Numbered from the stretch's first letter, positions 7,693-15,962 are shown. The stretch is DNA of 64,000 nt from Rhizorhabdus sp049889055 (GCF_049889055.1 NZ_JBLTWO010000001.1:558001-622000); one strand, 5' to 3'. Made by a program: numbers and translations. Notes: generated by a model from the letters alone, not told the origin.

Positions 7693-8640
7693 TCAGTCCA
7701 GCTGGAATTTGAGCAGCAGGGTGCGTTCGATCGGCACCTGATTGTCATCCGAAATCAGCCAGAGCATCGTCTGCCCACCCTCCCGCGTGGCCGTGATTCC
7801 TTCCATATTATCAATGTTGAGCGGCGGCGCGAACTCGCCCAGCGCTTCTCCGACCACTATGGCGCCCGGGGCGATCGCAGCGGGATCGACGATCGTCAGC
7901 GCCGCCGAGAAGCCGTCGAGAAGGCCGAATCGCCGGTTCAGGACAACGATCCGCCCGTCGGGCAGCAGCGCGGCGTCGCTCGGCACATAGCCCTTGGGCG
8001 GGCGGTAGCCGAACTGAAAGGGCCGATTTCGAGATTGAGTCGGGTCGCCGGGGAACATCAGTGCCGTCTTCACGCCCGGCGCGATCATCTTGCCCTCGGC
8101 AAAGATGACGAAGCGGCCGCCTTCGAGCCGGACAAGTGCCTCCGCTCCGGAGTTCCGCGCCCAGCTGGCCATGGCAGGCGGCCAGCCGGTCGACAGCACC
8201 GTCGACAGGTCGCCCGAATAGCGCATGACCGCATTGCGATATTCGAACCCGACCCACACATCGCCTTCCGGCCCGACCGTCATCGATTCGGCGTCACGGT
8301 CGCGCTTGTTGCCCGTCGGCCCGGGAAAGCCCGGCAGATCGCCGAAACGCGTCCGCACGATCTGCCCCCGCTCCATGGTAAAGCGCAGATATTGGCCCGT
8401 GTCCGCGATCGTCAGGAAATGGCGACCATCGCCGTGAAGCGCCGAATAGCCGCCAAAGTTGCGCTGGCGGCTGGTCAGGTGCCAACCGCCGACATAGCGC
8501 AGCCGCCCGAAGCGCCGTCTTTCCGGAGCGGAGGGATCGAGCGGGATCGCGGTTGCGACGACCGGTTCGGTCGACGATTCGGGAAAGCTGGCCGAACTGG
8601 GCAAGAGGCAGAAAAGCAGTGCGGCGTGCAGCTTTCTCAT
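7693..8640 (-). CDS. Exported esterase-like-activity-of-phytase family protein
   Basis: About 315 residues from ATG 8640 (an in-frame ATG at 8718 would add 26 Arg/Ala-rich residues ahead of the signal; neither has a clear ribosome binding site). The N-terminus RKLHAALLFCLLPSSAS is a signal peptide, possibly a lipoprotein signal with Cys at LLFC. The mature part is beta-propeller-like: FGGYSALHGDGRHFLTIADTG, RDAESMTVGPEGDVWVGFE, NSGAEALVRLEGGRFVIFAEG, NIDNMEGITATREGGQTMLWLISDDN. The Glu/Asp-rich blade motifs DAES, GAEAL and NMEGI are characteristic of the phytase-like esterase family. The substrate is unknown. It is convergent with rpmB. Confidence 0.8.
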   Translation of the reverse strand: MRKLHAALLFCLLPSSASFPESSTEPVVATAIPLDPSAPERRRFGRLRYVGGWHLTSRQRNFGGYSALHGDGRHFLTIADTGQYLRFTMERGQIVRTRFGDLPGFPGPTGNKRDRDAESMTVGPEGDVWVGFEYRNAVMRYSGDLSTVLSTGWPPAMASWARNSGAEALVRLEGGRFVIFAEGKMIAPGVKTALMFPGDPTQSRNRPFQFGYRPPKGYVPSDAALLPDGRIVVLNRRFGLLDGFSAALTIVDPAAIAPGAIVVGEALGEFAPPLNIDNMEGITATREGGQTMLWLISDDNQVPIERTLLLKFQLD

Positions 8641-8769
8641 GCGCTCGCGGATAGCGGCTGAAGCGGCGATTCCCAAGGCAATTGCGCCCCGAGCTGCCTG
8701 CGGCGCTGCGCGAAACATGAACGCCCGCCAACAGCCGCGTTCAGCCTCGGCTCACGCGAATCATGGGAA

Positions 8770-8813
8770 AAGGGTCTCATCGATCGACCGCACCGGTCCG
8801 CAAGGGTCTCATC
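8770..8813. repeat. 12-bp direct repeat pair upstream of the glycine-zipper gene
   Basis: AAGGGTCTCATC occurs at 8770-8781 and again at 8802-8813, start to start 32 bp (about three helical turns), ending 32 bp before the next start codon. It may be a tandem regulator site. Confidence 0.45.
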
Positions 8814-8845
8814 CCACGGGACCGATGGTCGAGAAGGAGGTTTTT

Positions 8846-9238
8846 ATGTTGCGCAAGATTATCGCGGCCGTTGCCGCCACCACTGCAGTTTTCGCCGCGA
8901 CCGTCCCGATGGCGGCGCAGGCCCAATATTATGGCGGCCGCTATGAGCAGGTTCGCGACTGGCGCGGTGATCGCGGCTATTATGGCGACCGCAGTTATCG
9001 CCGGGACGGCTATTATAGGGACCGCGGCTACAGTCGCGACCGTGGCTATTATCGTGGTGACCGTGGTCGCTGCCGCGACAAGGGCACTGGTGGCACGATC
9101 ATCGGCGCCATCGCCGGCGGTCTTCTGGGACACGAGATCGGCAATGGCCGCTATGACCGCGGCGACGGCACGACCGGTGCCATCCTCGGCGCGGGCGTAG
9201 GCGCCCTGGCCGGCCGCGCTATCGACCGCAACTGCTGA
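8846..9238 (+). CDS. Glycine-zipper 2TM (Rick17kDa-like) envelope protein
   Basis: 130 residues. ATG 8846 follows a strong AAGGAGG. A signal peptide ends at AQAQ (about residue 27). The middle is a repetitive Arg/Tyr/Asp/Gly stretch of units such as RDRGYY and GDRSY (about residues 38-72). The end is a glycine zipper, GTIIGAIAGGLLGHEIG and GAILGAGVGALAGRAID, typical of the 17-kDa surface-antigen/2TM family that inserts into or associates with the outer membrane. Cys occurs once before the zipper and at the last residue. Function in envelope integrity is inferred. Confidence 0.85.
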   Translation: MLRKIIAAVAATTAVFAATVPMAAQAQYYGGRYEQVRDWRGDRGYYGDRSYRRDGYYRDRGYSRDRGYYRGDRGRCRDKGTGGTIIGAIAGGLLGHEIGNGRYDRGDGTTGAILGAGVGALAGRAIDRNC

Positions 9239-9487
9239 GGATAGGCACGGGTTCGGCGCAGGCCGCCGGACCCGGCCCATCCCCCTGACAAGTTCCCCGC
9301 GTGGCGTTGTGGGGAGGAGGGTCGTCGTCTCGCTGGAGGAGGCGGCGGCCCTCCACTTGTATGCGCTGCGCCTTCAATATGGCGGCAGCTGTCACCTGGA
9401 GATCGGCCCCGGAGCCTGCCAAGGCTCCGCAAGCGCGAACGCGCGCCCGAGCTTATGCGAGGCCAAAACTCATACAAGGAGAACCAA

Positions 9488-9505
9488 GCCGCACGAAGGT
9501 GCGGC
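9488..9505 (-). terminator. Hairpin after cobT, possible terminator
   Basis: GCCGCAC - GAAG - GTGCGGC lies about 30 bp beyond the cobT stop, with GGCGCCCGGCGCC beside it. There is no T-tract, so this could be an RNA-stabilising hairpin. The rest of 9239-9533 shows only a GC hairpin at about 9250-9274 after the glycine-zipper gene. Confidence 0.35.
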
Positions 9506-9533
9506 GCCCGGCGCCTGAGGGCTCAAACTGCGA

Positions 9534-11372
9534 TCAACGCGGCTCCAGGTCGAACAGCGCCGCCAGCTGCTCGACCATCGTCCCGCCGAGCTGTTCGACG
9601 TCCATGATCGTCACCGCCCGCTGGTAATAGCGGGTCACGTCATGGCCGATGCCGATCGCGATCAGCTCGACCGGGGACTTGTTCTCGATCCAGCCGATCA
9701 TCTGGCGCAGATGCCGCTCGAGATAGGAGCCGTTGTTGACCGACAGCGTCGAGTCGTCGACCGGCGCACCGTCCGAGATCACCATCAGGATCTTGCGCTC
9801 CTCGCGCCGACCGATGATCCGGTTATGCGCCCATTGCAGCGCCTCGCCGTCGATATTCTCCTTGAGAAGTCCCTCGCGCATCATCAGGCCGAGCGACTTG
9901 CGCGCGCGGCGCCAGGGCTCGTCGGCCTTCTTGTAAACGATGTGGCGCAGATCGTTGAGACGGCCCGGTGCCGGCGGGCGTCCTGCCGCCAGCCAGGATT
10001 CGCGCGACTGCCCGCCCTTCCAGGCGCGCGTCGTGAAACCGAGGATCTCGGTCTTGACCGCGCAGCGCTCAAGCGTGCGGGCGAGGATGTCGGCGCAGAT
10101 CGCGGCGATCGAGATCGGCCGCCCGCGCATAGATCCACTATTGTCGATCAACAGGGTGACGATCGTGTCGCGGAAATCGGTGTCGCGTTCGATCTTGTAG
10201 CTCAACGAATGGGTCGGGTTGACGACGACGCGGGCCAGGCGCGCTGCATCGAGCAGCCCCTCTTCCTGGTCGAAGTCCCAGCTGCGGTTCTGCTGGGCCA
10301 TCAGGCGCCGCTGGAGCCGGTTGGCGAGCTTGGTCACCGCACCCTGCAGATGAACGAGCTGCTGGTCGAGATAAGCCCGCAGGCGGGTCAGCTCCTCCTC
10401 GTCACACAATTCGGTGGCGGCGATCTCCTCGTCGAAGCGGGTCGTATAGGCGTGATAGTCGAAGCTCGGCGGCAGATCCGACAGCGGGCGGTTCGGCCGG
10501 ACGGGCATCATCCCTTCCTCACCGTCGTCGCCGACCTCTCCCTCCATATCGGTGGGCGCGTCGTCGTCCATCTGACGCTGTTCGCCCTCCTCGTCGCCGC
10601 CCTGCGACTGTTCGCTGCGGGTCTCGACCTGCGAGTCGCTCGACCCGCCCGAGTCGTCGCCTTCGTCCTGCTGCTCCTCGCCCTCGCTCTGCTCGTCCTG
10701 GCTGTCGTCCTCACCCTGATCGGGATCGGTCTCGGGGACGTCGCTTGCGTCGATCAGCTCGAGATCCTCGAGCAGGCGACTGACGAGCTTCGCGAAGGCG
10801 GCCTGGTCGTCAAAGGCGAGTTCGAGCGCGTCGAGATCCTTGCCTGCCTTGCTCTCGATCCATTCGCGCACCAGGCCCAGTCCGGGCTGGGCCATGGCCG
10901 GCACAGGCTGACCGGTCAGGCGCTCGCGCACCAAGAGGCCGATCGCAGTCGACAGGGGGACCTCGTCTCGCGTGCGAGCCCGCACCAACGGGTCCGAGCG
11001 CAGACGAACATCGAGGGCGTGATTCAGATTGTCGCGGACGCCCGCCATGGCGCGCGAGCCGATCGCCTCGATCCGCGCCTGCTCGACCGCATCGTGGACC
11101 GCGCGCGCAACCGGCTCTCCCGGCGCGATGCGCTCGTGCAGCGCCTGGTCGTGGTGGCGCATCTTCAGCGCGAAACCGTCGGCAAAGCCGCGCGCCTCGG
11201 CGACCGCCTGGGCGGGCAGATTGCGCGACGGCATCGGCACACGGATCTGCTTGTAGCTGGCCGACGGGGTTTCGGCGGTGAAGCTGAGCTCGATCTCCGG
11301 CTCATGCGCCATGGCGCGGGCGGTACCGCCCAGGACCTGACGAAAGCTCTCGATGGGCGATTGTTCGGCCAT
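9534..11372 (-). CDS. cobT: CobT-type cobaltochelatase subunit (VWA protein)
   Basis: 612 residues. The N-terminal half is CobT-like (MAEQSPIESFRQVLGGTARAM; KQIRVPMPSR). Residues about 212-290 form a highly acidic, disordered Asp/Glu/Gln/Ser linker. A C-terminal von Willebrand A domain carries an intact metal site, VTLLIDNSGSMRG near residue 409. In cobalamin synthesis CobT pairs with the AAA+ protein CobS and with CobN to insert Co2+ into hydrogenobyrinic diamide. No CobN or other cobalamin gene is in the window, so a general MoxR/VWA chaperone role is possible. The start ATG overlaps the phosphatase stop by one base, implying translational coupling. Confidence 0.9.
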   Translation of the reverse strand: MAEQSPIESFRQVLGGTARAMAHEPEIELSFTAETPSASYKQIRVPMPSRNLPAQAVAEARGFADGFALKMRHHDQALHERIAPGEPVARAVHDAVEQARIEAIGSRAMAGVRDNLNHALDVRLRSDPLVRARTRDEVPLSTAIGLLVRERLTGQPVPAMAQPGLGLVREWIESKAGKDLDALELAFDDQAAFAKLVSRLLEDLELIDASDVPETDPDQGEDDSQDEQSEGEEQQDEGDDSGGSSDSQVETRSEQSQGGDEEGEQRQMDDDAPTDMEGEVGDDGEEGMMPVRPNRPLSDLPPSFDYHAYTTRFDEEIAATELCDEEELTRLRAYLDQQLVHLQGAVTKLANRLQRRLMAQQNRSWDFDQEEGLLDAARLARVVVNPTHSLSYKIERDTDFRDTIVTLLIDNSGSMRGRPISIAAICADILARTLERCAVKTEILGFTTRAWKGGQSRESWLAAGRPPAPGRLNDLRHIVYKKADEPWRRARKSLGLMMREGLLKENIDGEALQWAHNRIIGRREERKILMVISDGAPVDDSTLSVNNGSYLERHLRQMIGWIENKSPVELIAIGIGHDVTRYYQRAVTIMDVEQLGGTMVEQLAALFDLEPR

Positions 11373-12148
11373 CAGTCCAGCACCCCTTCCCGGATCATGC
11401 CCTGCGCCCGATCGTCGACGCCGATCGCGGCCAGATAGGCATCTAAGCCGCCATGATCGCGATCGAGGCTGTCATACATCGCCTCGAGATAGTCGGCATC
11501 CGCCGCGAGCAGCGGACGCAACACCTGCGGATCGACCGAGCCATATTGCTCATAGCCGCCGCGCGACGCGTCGAACAGCCGACTGAAATCGGCAAAGCGG
11601 TTGGTCAGCAGATAATCGTCGAACACCGTCTCGCGCGGCACGCCCAGCATCGACAGGATCAGCGCCGCAGCGACCCCGGTGCGGTCCTTGCCCGCCGAGC
11701 AGTTGAACAGCAGCGGCACATGGCCCTCCGCCAGCCGCGCGAACAGGAAGCGGTAGGAGGGCGCATGATCGACCAGCAGCTCGGTATAGAGGTGCAGCAT
11801 CTTGGCGCGGACCGCCGCCGCGTTGGGCAGCGCACCGCGCAGAAGCTCGCCGAGCACGCCGCTGCTCTCGGCATAGTCGCGCGACCAGTAATGAACGCCC
11901 GCCCGCTCGCACCAGCTCGACGGGTGGCGTTTCCGCTCACCACCCCGCCGCAGGTCGCAGACCGTCGCGATGCCGAGCGACGCCAGATGGCGCTCGTCGG
12001 CCTCGCTCAGATAGGACATTACCCCCGAACGGTAGAGCAGCCCGCGCCGGACGGTACGTCCGTCGACGGTCGCATAGCCCCCCATGTCGCGCAGGTTGAA
12101 CCCGCCTTCGAGCGGCAGCAGCGGCGAGAGATCGAGCGTGGCCGTCAT
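11372..12148 (-). CDS. Tyrosine/dual-specificity protein phosphatase (Y_phosphatase3 type)
   Basis: 258 residues. N-terminal NLRDMGGY and RRGLLYRSGVMSYLSE are the conserved opening of the Y_phosphatase3 (PtpB-like) family; the P-loop FNCSAGKDRTGVAAAL near residue 149 contains the CX5R catalytic motif with Cys and Arg intact. Asp in the GVPRETVFDDYLLTN segment follows. These enzymes dephosphorylate tyrosine phosphate or phosphoinositides. The gene overlaps cobS by 4 bp (ATGA type) and abuts cobT by one base, so it is embedded in the cobS-cobT operon. Whether it acts on CobS/CobT is unknown. Confidence 0.88.
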   Translation of the reverse strand: MTATLDLSPLLPLEGGFNLRDMGGYATVDGRTVRRGLLYRSGVMSYLSEADERHLASLGIATVCDLRRGGERKRHPSSWCERAGVHYWSRDYAESSGVLGELLRGALPNAAAVRAKMLHLYTELLVDHAPSYRFLFARLAEGHVPLLFNCSAGKDRTGVAAALILSMLGVPRETVFDDYLLTNRFADFSRLFDASRGGYEQYGSVDPQVLRPLLAADADYLEAMYDSLDRDHGGLDAYLAAIGVDDRAQGMIREGVLD

Positions 12149-13149
12149 GCCTTGCCGACGACGCTCTCCGGCAGATCCTTACCGAACACCCGCTGATAAT
12201 ATTCGGCGACCAGCGGTCGCTCGCTCTCGTCGCATTTGTTGAGGAAGGACAGGCGGAAAGCGAAGCCGACATCGTTGAAGATGAGCGTGTTCTGCGCCCA
12301 GCTGATCACGGTGCGCGGGCTCATCACGGTCGAGATATCGCCGGCCATGAAGCCCTGGCGGGTCATGTCGGCAACCTTGACCATGTCCTCGACGGTCTTC
12401 TTGCCGTCGGGCTTGTCATACTCGCCCGACTTGGCGAGCACGATCTGCGCCTCGGTCGCAGCCGGCAGATAGTTGAGCGTCACGACGATGTTCCAGCGGT
12501 CCATCTGGCCCTGGTTGATCTGCTGGGTGCCATGATAGAGGCCGGTGGTGTCGCCGAGCCCGACCGTGTTCGCGGTTGCGAACAGACGGAACCAGGGATT
12601 GGGCCGGATCACCCTGTTCTGGTCGAGCAGCGTCAGCTTGCCCTCGGTCTCCAGAACGCGCTGGATCACGAACATCACGTCCGGGCGGCCGGCATCATAT
12701 TCGTCGAACACCAAGGCGGTCGGCGTCTGCAGCGCCCAGGGCAGAAGGCCTTCGCGGAACTCGGTCACCTGATGCCCGTCGCGGAGCACGATCGCGTCGC
12801 GGCCGACAAGGTCGATGCGGCTGATATGCGCGTCGAGATTGATGCGGATGCAGGGCCATTTCAGCCGCGCCGCGACCTGCTCGATATGGCTCGACTTGCC
12901 GGTGCCATGATAGCCCTGAACCATCACGCGGCGGTTGTGCGCGAAGCCGGCCAGGATCGCCAGCGTCGTGTCCGGGTCGAACACATAGGCCGGATCGACA
13001 TCGGGCACGCGCTCGTCGGCCTCGGAGAAGGCGGGCACCTCCATGTCGATATCGATGCCGAACATCTCGCGCACCTTCACCATCCGGTCGGGCGCTTCCA
13101 GCACCGTCGCGGTGCGGCTGTCGGGCAGGACGTTGGGCAGATCGGTCAT
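12145..13149 (-). CDS. cobS: CobS-type cobaltochelatase subunit (AAA+ ATPase)
   Basis: 334 residues. Walker A GYHGTGKSSHIEQVA near residue 80 and Walker B ALVFDEYDAGRPDVMF near residue 148 are intact; the sensor region ANTVGLGDTTGLYHGTQQINQ and NIVVTLNYLP match CobS. CobS is the MoxR-like AAA+ ring that works with CobT. GTG/ATG context: ATG 13149 follows AAAGGCACAGCT. It begins 29 bp after the J-domain gene and overlaps the phosphatase gene, forming a J-domain - cobS - phosphatase - cobT transcription unit. Confidence 0.93.
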   Translation of the reverse strand: MTDLPNVLPDSRTATVLEAPDRMVKVREMFGIDIDMEVPAFSEADERVPDVDPAYVFDPDTTLAILAGFAHNRRVMVQGYHGTGKSSHIEQVAARLKWPCIRINLDAHISRIDLVGRDAIVLRDGHQVTEFREGLLPWALQTPTALVFDEYDAGRPDVMFVIQRVLETEGKLTLLDQNRVIRPNPWFRLFATANTVGLGDTTGLYHGTQQINQGQMDRWNIVVTLNYLPAATEAQIVLAKSGEYDKPDGKKTVEDMVKVADMTRQGFMAGDISTVMSPRTVISWAQNTLIFNDVGFAFRLSFLNKCDESERPLVAEYYQRVFGKDLPESVVGKA

Positions 13150-13178
13150 AGCTGTGCCTTTGGGATCGTCTTTGCTGC

Positions 13179-13781
13179 TTAAGCGAAGGCCGGGCGGCCT
13201 TTGAGTTGCGTATAAGCCGAAATCACATCCTGCAAAGCCTTCTCATGACTCCGGTCCCCGCCATTTCTGTCAGGGTGATAGCGCCTGACGAGTTCGGCGT
13301 AACGTGTCCGAAGGGCCCTTCGATCCGCATCCTTGCCGAGCCCCAGTATCTTCATCGCCTTGCGGTCGGAGTCGGACAGAGGCCGGCCATCCTTGCGCTC
13401 CTTGTCCGCCGCGCGGGCGAATCGGGCGCCGATCGCGTCGAGCGGATCGACGAAGTCCGCCCAGCGCGGCGACGAGCCGGCTCCGGGTGAAAAAGAGCGC
13501 GTTTCACGGTCCCAGCCGCCATAGGAGGTCTGCTCCGCCTCGATCTCATCGGTGCTCATGCCGGTGAAGAAATTATAGCCGCTGTTGAAGGCGCGGACAT
13601 GGTCCAGGCACAGGAAATGCCAGTCCCCCGGCCCGTCAAAACCTGGCCGCCGTCCACCCGGCACCGGCGCGCGAAACTCGCCCGGCGCCTCGCATCCCGG
13701 CTGGGCGCATATCTGCCGGCTCCCTTCGACCCGTCCATGAAACCGCGCGCGCGCATTGCGGGCGGAAGATTGTTCGCTCAA
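13179..13781 (-). CDS. J-domain (DnaJ-like) protein with N-terminal Cys region
   Basis: About 200 residues from a TTG at 13781 (TTG 13802 is the other option; no ATG fits because longer forms run into the divergent bolA gene). The C-terminus is a J-domain: KILGLGKDADRRALRTRYAELVRRYHPDRNGGD, with the essential HPD in RYHPDRN. The N-terminal part has QICAQPGCEAPGEFRAP and DWHFLCLDHVRAFN, a small Cys/His cluster common in alphaproteobacterial homologues. J-proteins stimulate Hsp70/DnaK. It is the first gene of the cobS-phosphatase-cobT run. A non-ATG start and a 20-40 bp divergent gap with bolA mean its promoter lies inside bolA. Confidence 0.8.
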   Translation of the reverse strand: MSEQSSARNARARFHGRVEGSRQICAQPGCEAPGEFRAPVPGGRRPGFDGPGDWHFLCLDHVRAFNSGYNFFTGMSTDEIEAEQTSYGGWDRETRSFSPGAGSSPRWADFVDPLDAIGARFARAADKERKDGRPLSDSDRKAMKILGLGKDADRRALRTRYAELVRRYHPDRNGGDRSHEKALQDVISAYTQLKGRPAFA

Positions 13782-13820
13782 GTCTCGCCTCGTTCGATCC
13801 AAACCCCCTATATAGGCAAT

Positions 13821-14105
13821 ATGAGCCAGACTCCCATGGGCCCCGTGGCCACAGAAATAACCGCCCGCCTCACCGAGGCGCTTTCCCCAACCCGGCTGGC
13901 CGTGATCGACGACAGCGAGAAGCATCGCGGCCATGCCGGACATGATGGTTCCGGCGAAAGCCACTTCACCGTCGACATCGAAAGTCCGCTCTTTGCGGGC
14001 CAGAATCGCGTCGCTCGTCAGCGCGCCGTCAACGCAGCGCTGGCGGACCTGCTGCGCGAGAAGGTCCATGCGCTCGCGATCAGGGCCCGCGCGCCGGGCG
14101 AATAG
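13821..14105 (+). CDS. bolA: BolA-family protein
   Basis: 94 residues. The sequence ITARLTEALSPTRLAVIDDSEKHRGHAGHDGSGESHF and then the FAGQNRVARQRAVNAALADLL helix are the BolA core; the conserved His of RxH..NxxL-type BolA proteins is present. BolA proteins partner with monothiol glutaredoxins (Grx4/GrxD) in Fe-S cluster handling and influence envelope genes. It is divergent from the J-domain gene, with at most 40 bp between the two starts. No strong ribosome binding site is seen. Confidence 0.9.
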   Translation: MSQTPMGPVATEITARLTEALSPTRLAVIDDSEKHRGHAGHDGSGESHFTVDIESPLFAGQNRVARQRAVNAALADLLREKVHALAIRARAPGE

Positions 14106-14134
14106 TGCTGTCCCGCAGACCTGATTTCACCGCA

Positions 14135-14160
14135 GGAACTTTCCCCGCCCTTGCTCCGTT
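14135..14160 (+). promoter_or_regulatory. EcfG-type (general stress response) promoter
   Basis: GGAAC, exactly 17 bp, then CGTT matches the alphaproteobacterial sigma-EcfG consensus GGAAC-N16/17-CGTT. It ends 30 bp before the DUF1328 gene start. Confidence 0.65.
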
Positions 14161-14190
14161 TCCCATCCAACTCGGAAGCGGAGACATATC

Positions 14191-14373
14191 ATGCTGAAAT
14201 GGGCGCTAATCTTCCTCGTCGTCGGGCTGGTGCTCGGCGCCATGGGCTTCGGCGGCATCGGTGGCGCCTTCGTCGGCCTCGCCAAGATTCTGTTCTTCGT
14301 CGCGATCGCGCTGTTCGTGATCTTCGCGCTGCTGGCGCTGTTCGCCGGCAAGAAGATCAGCGACAGTCTCTAG
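14191..14373 (+). CDS. DUF1328 small membrane protein
   Basis: 60 residues, two transmembrane helices: MLKWALIFLVVGLVLGAMGFGGIGG and AKILFFVAIALFVIFALLALFAG. This is the DUF1328 (YtjA) pattern, including the W-A-IFLV start and GG-A turn. Members are stress-induced inner-membrane proteins of unknown biochemical role. ATG 14191 follows GGAAGCGGAGACATATC. The upstream GGAAC-N17-CGTT element predicts control by the general stress sigma factor EcfG, as for homologues in other alphaproteobacteria. Confidence 0.9.
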   Translation: MLKWALIFLVVGLVLGAMGFGGIGGAFVGLAKILFFVAIALFVIFALLALFAGKKISDSL

Positions 14374-14438
14374 GCGGCCATGCGGGGCCGCCGCTCTCCC
14401 CGCTGTGCGAGGGCGGCGGCCTGCGCTATGACATTCCC

Positions 14439-14774
14439 ATGAAGAACGTCATGCTCGCGGCCGTAGCCGCCCTTTTCCTTTCGCCCATGGCCGCACAGGC
14501 AGCACTCAACGGCTTCAGCGACCAATTGAAGAAACTGTCCCCGTTGCAGCAGCGCGCGACCCTGCGCCGCGCCGTGCTGGACGAAGGCCAATATTGCCGG
14601 AAGATCGGTCCGGTTGCCTATCAGGGCGCTTACAAGAATCTCGAAATGTGGACGGTCCAGTGTGACCGTGGCGCCAATTATGCCACCTTCATCGGCCTCG
14701 ACGGGTCGGTCCAGGTGCGCCCCTGCGCCGATCTTGCCAAGCTCAAGCTGCCGGTTTGCCGCCTGCCCAAATAA
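14439..14774 (+). CDS. Small secreted protein, unknown function
   Basis: 111 residues from ATG 14439, with a signal peptide (NVMLAAVAALFLSPMAAQA, cleavage near residue 21). The mature part contains LSPLQQRATLRRAVLDEGQYCRK, four Cys and WTVQCDRGANYATFIGLDGSVQVRPC, with two likely disulphides. The pattern is seen in uncharacterised periplasmic sphingomonad proteins; I cannot assign a function. It begins 65 bp after the DUF1328 stop and could be co-transcribed from the EcfG-type promoter. Confidence 0.7.
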   Translation: MKNVMLAAVAALFLSPMAAQAALNGFSDQLKKLSPLQQRATLRRAVLDEGQYCRKIGPVAYQGAYKNLEMWTVQCDRGANYATFIGLDGSVQVRPCADLAKLKLPVCRLPK

Positions 14775-14792
14775 ACCGAGGCTTGTCGTCCA

Positions 14793-15887
14793 TCAGGCGC
14801 CCATGGCCAGCAGCATGACAACGAAGATCAGTGCCGCTGTGTAGGCAGAGAAGATCAGCGCGACCATCCGCCAGAAGGCACCGAAGCCGCTGAGCCCATA
14901 GGCACCTTTCAACTGTCGGTACATGTGCCAGGGCGGAAACAGCAGCATGATTATGCCGCCCATCGTCATGCCGACGCCAATGGTCCCGAGCAGGCTTAGG
15001 CCGATCACCATCAGCGTCATTGCGGACAGCGAATAGGTCGCGAACACCGCATGATCATAAAGGCCCACATCGCGGCGGAAAGCGAACAACAGCCAGATGA
15101 AAGGCAACGAAATGGGGATCAGCGCCCAGGAGAATTTATAGGCGCTCGACTGCATCTTGTAGGCGGTGAGTTCCGGATTGCGGGTCAGATGCTCGAGCGC
15201 CAGGTCGATCGCCGGAACCCCGGTGTCGATGTTCAGATTCAATTTCTCGACGTCGCGCAGCTTCGGAGGACGAATCTGTCCTGTGGTGACGAGCCGTAAT
15301 GCGGCCTGCTCCGACCGGAGGTCGCCCAGTTGCTCATTCAGGTCCGGAGTCTTTTCGCCACGCGCGATCCGCGCCTGCTTCTCGGCCGTCAGAGTCGCGA
15401 TCCGCTTTTCGACGCGCGCCAGCTCGTTCGCGGCCTCGGTGCGCGCTTCGGCGAGCTTCACGGGATCGCCATTGACCCGCATCGATCCGAACGGCCCTCC
15501 GACGAGCCCGAACACCGCGACCATCAGGAAAACGGAAAAGAGGAACAGAGCCATTGGCGAGACGAAATTGACCCGTTCGCCACGGACGTAGCGGCGGGTC
15601 AGCTCGCCGGGCCGCCAGAACAGCAGGGGCAAGGTGTGCCAGGTGCGCCCCTCGAAATGGAACACGCCATGCGCAATGTCGTGGAACAGCGCCCCGGCCG
15701 TGCGATGGACATGCCCCGACTGACCGCATTGATGGCAATGCGCGCCGACCAGCGCGGTACCACAGTTCAGGCAAGTGCCATGATGACCATCTTCGGCGCC
15801 ATGGCCGACTTTGGCTGCGCCATCGATCGTCCGCGCAGCGACCGTCCCCGTGGCCAGATCGGCCATTGCCTCAAATTCCCCCGACAT
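14793..15887 (-). CDS. DUF3667 membrane protein with zinc-ribbon-like motif
   Basis: 364 residues. An N-terminal zinc-ribbon motif CLNCGTALVGAHCHQCGQ (about residues 40-57) precedes ALFHDIAHGVFHFEGRTWHTLPLLFWRPGELTR and RGERVNFVSPMALFLFSVF, the DUF3667 signature. A coiled-coil stretch (about residues 145-200) separates it from four C-terminal transmembrane helices. The family is of unknown function. The start ATG 15887 lies in a gap shared with divergent proA. It is convergent with the secreted protein gene before it. Confidence 0.85.
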   Translation of the reverse strand: MSGEFEAMADLATGTVAARTIDGAAKVGHGAEDGHHGTCLNCGTALVGAHCHQCGQSGHVHRTAGALFHDIAHGVFHFEGRTWHTLPLLFWRPGELTRRYVRGERVNFVSPMALFLFSVFLMVAVFGLVGGPFGSMRVNGDPVKLAEARTEAANELARVEKRIATLTAEKQARIARGEKTPDLNEQLGDLRSEQAALRLVTTGQIRPPKLRDVEKLNLNIDTGVPAIDLALEHLTRNPELTAYKMQSSAYKFSWALIPISLPFIWLLFAFRRDVGLYDHAVFATYSLSAMTLMVIGLSLLGTIGVGMTMGGIIMLLFPPWHMYRQLKGAYGLSGFGAFWRMVALIFSAYTAALIFVVMLLAMGA

Positions 15888-15962
15888 GGTTGAAAGTTAG
15901 CATTGCACTGACCCAAGTGCGAGGGACTTTGGGCGCATCCCCGCTTGTGCTACGGCGCCGCC

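Noticed and set aside
8930..9080. Short-period repeats as a possible CRISPR or minisatellite
   Set aside because: They code for the Arg/Tyr/Asp/Gly stretch of the glycine-zipper protein; units vary and there are no spacers.
9309..9518. Small plus-strand frame between the glycine-zipper gene and cobT
   Set aside because: No ribosome binding site, no recognisable domain, and composition like non-coding GC-rich DNA.
9642..11438. Long open frame (598 codons) opposite cobT
   Set aside because: It is an antisense shadow of cobT with no family motifs.
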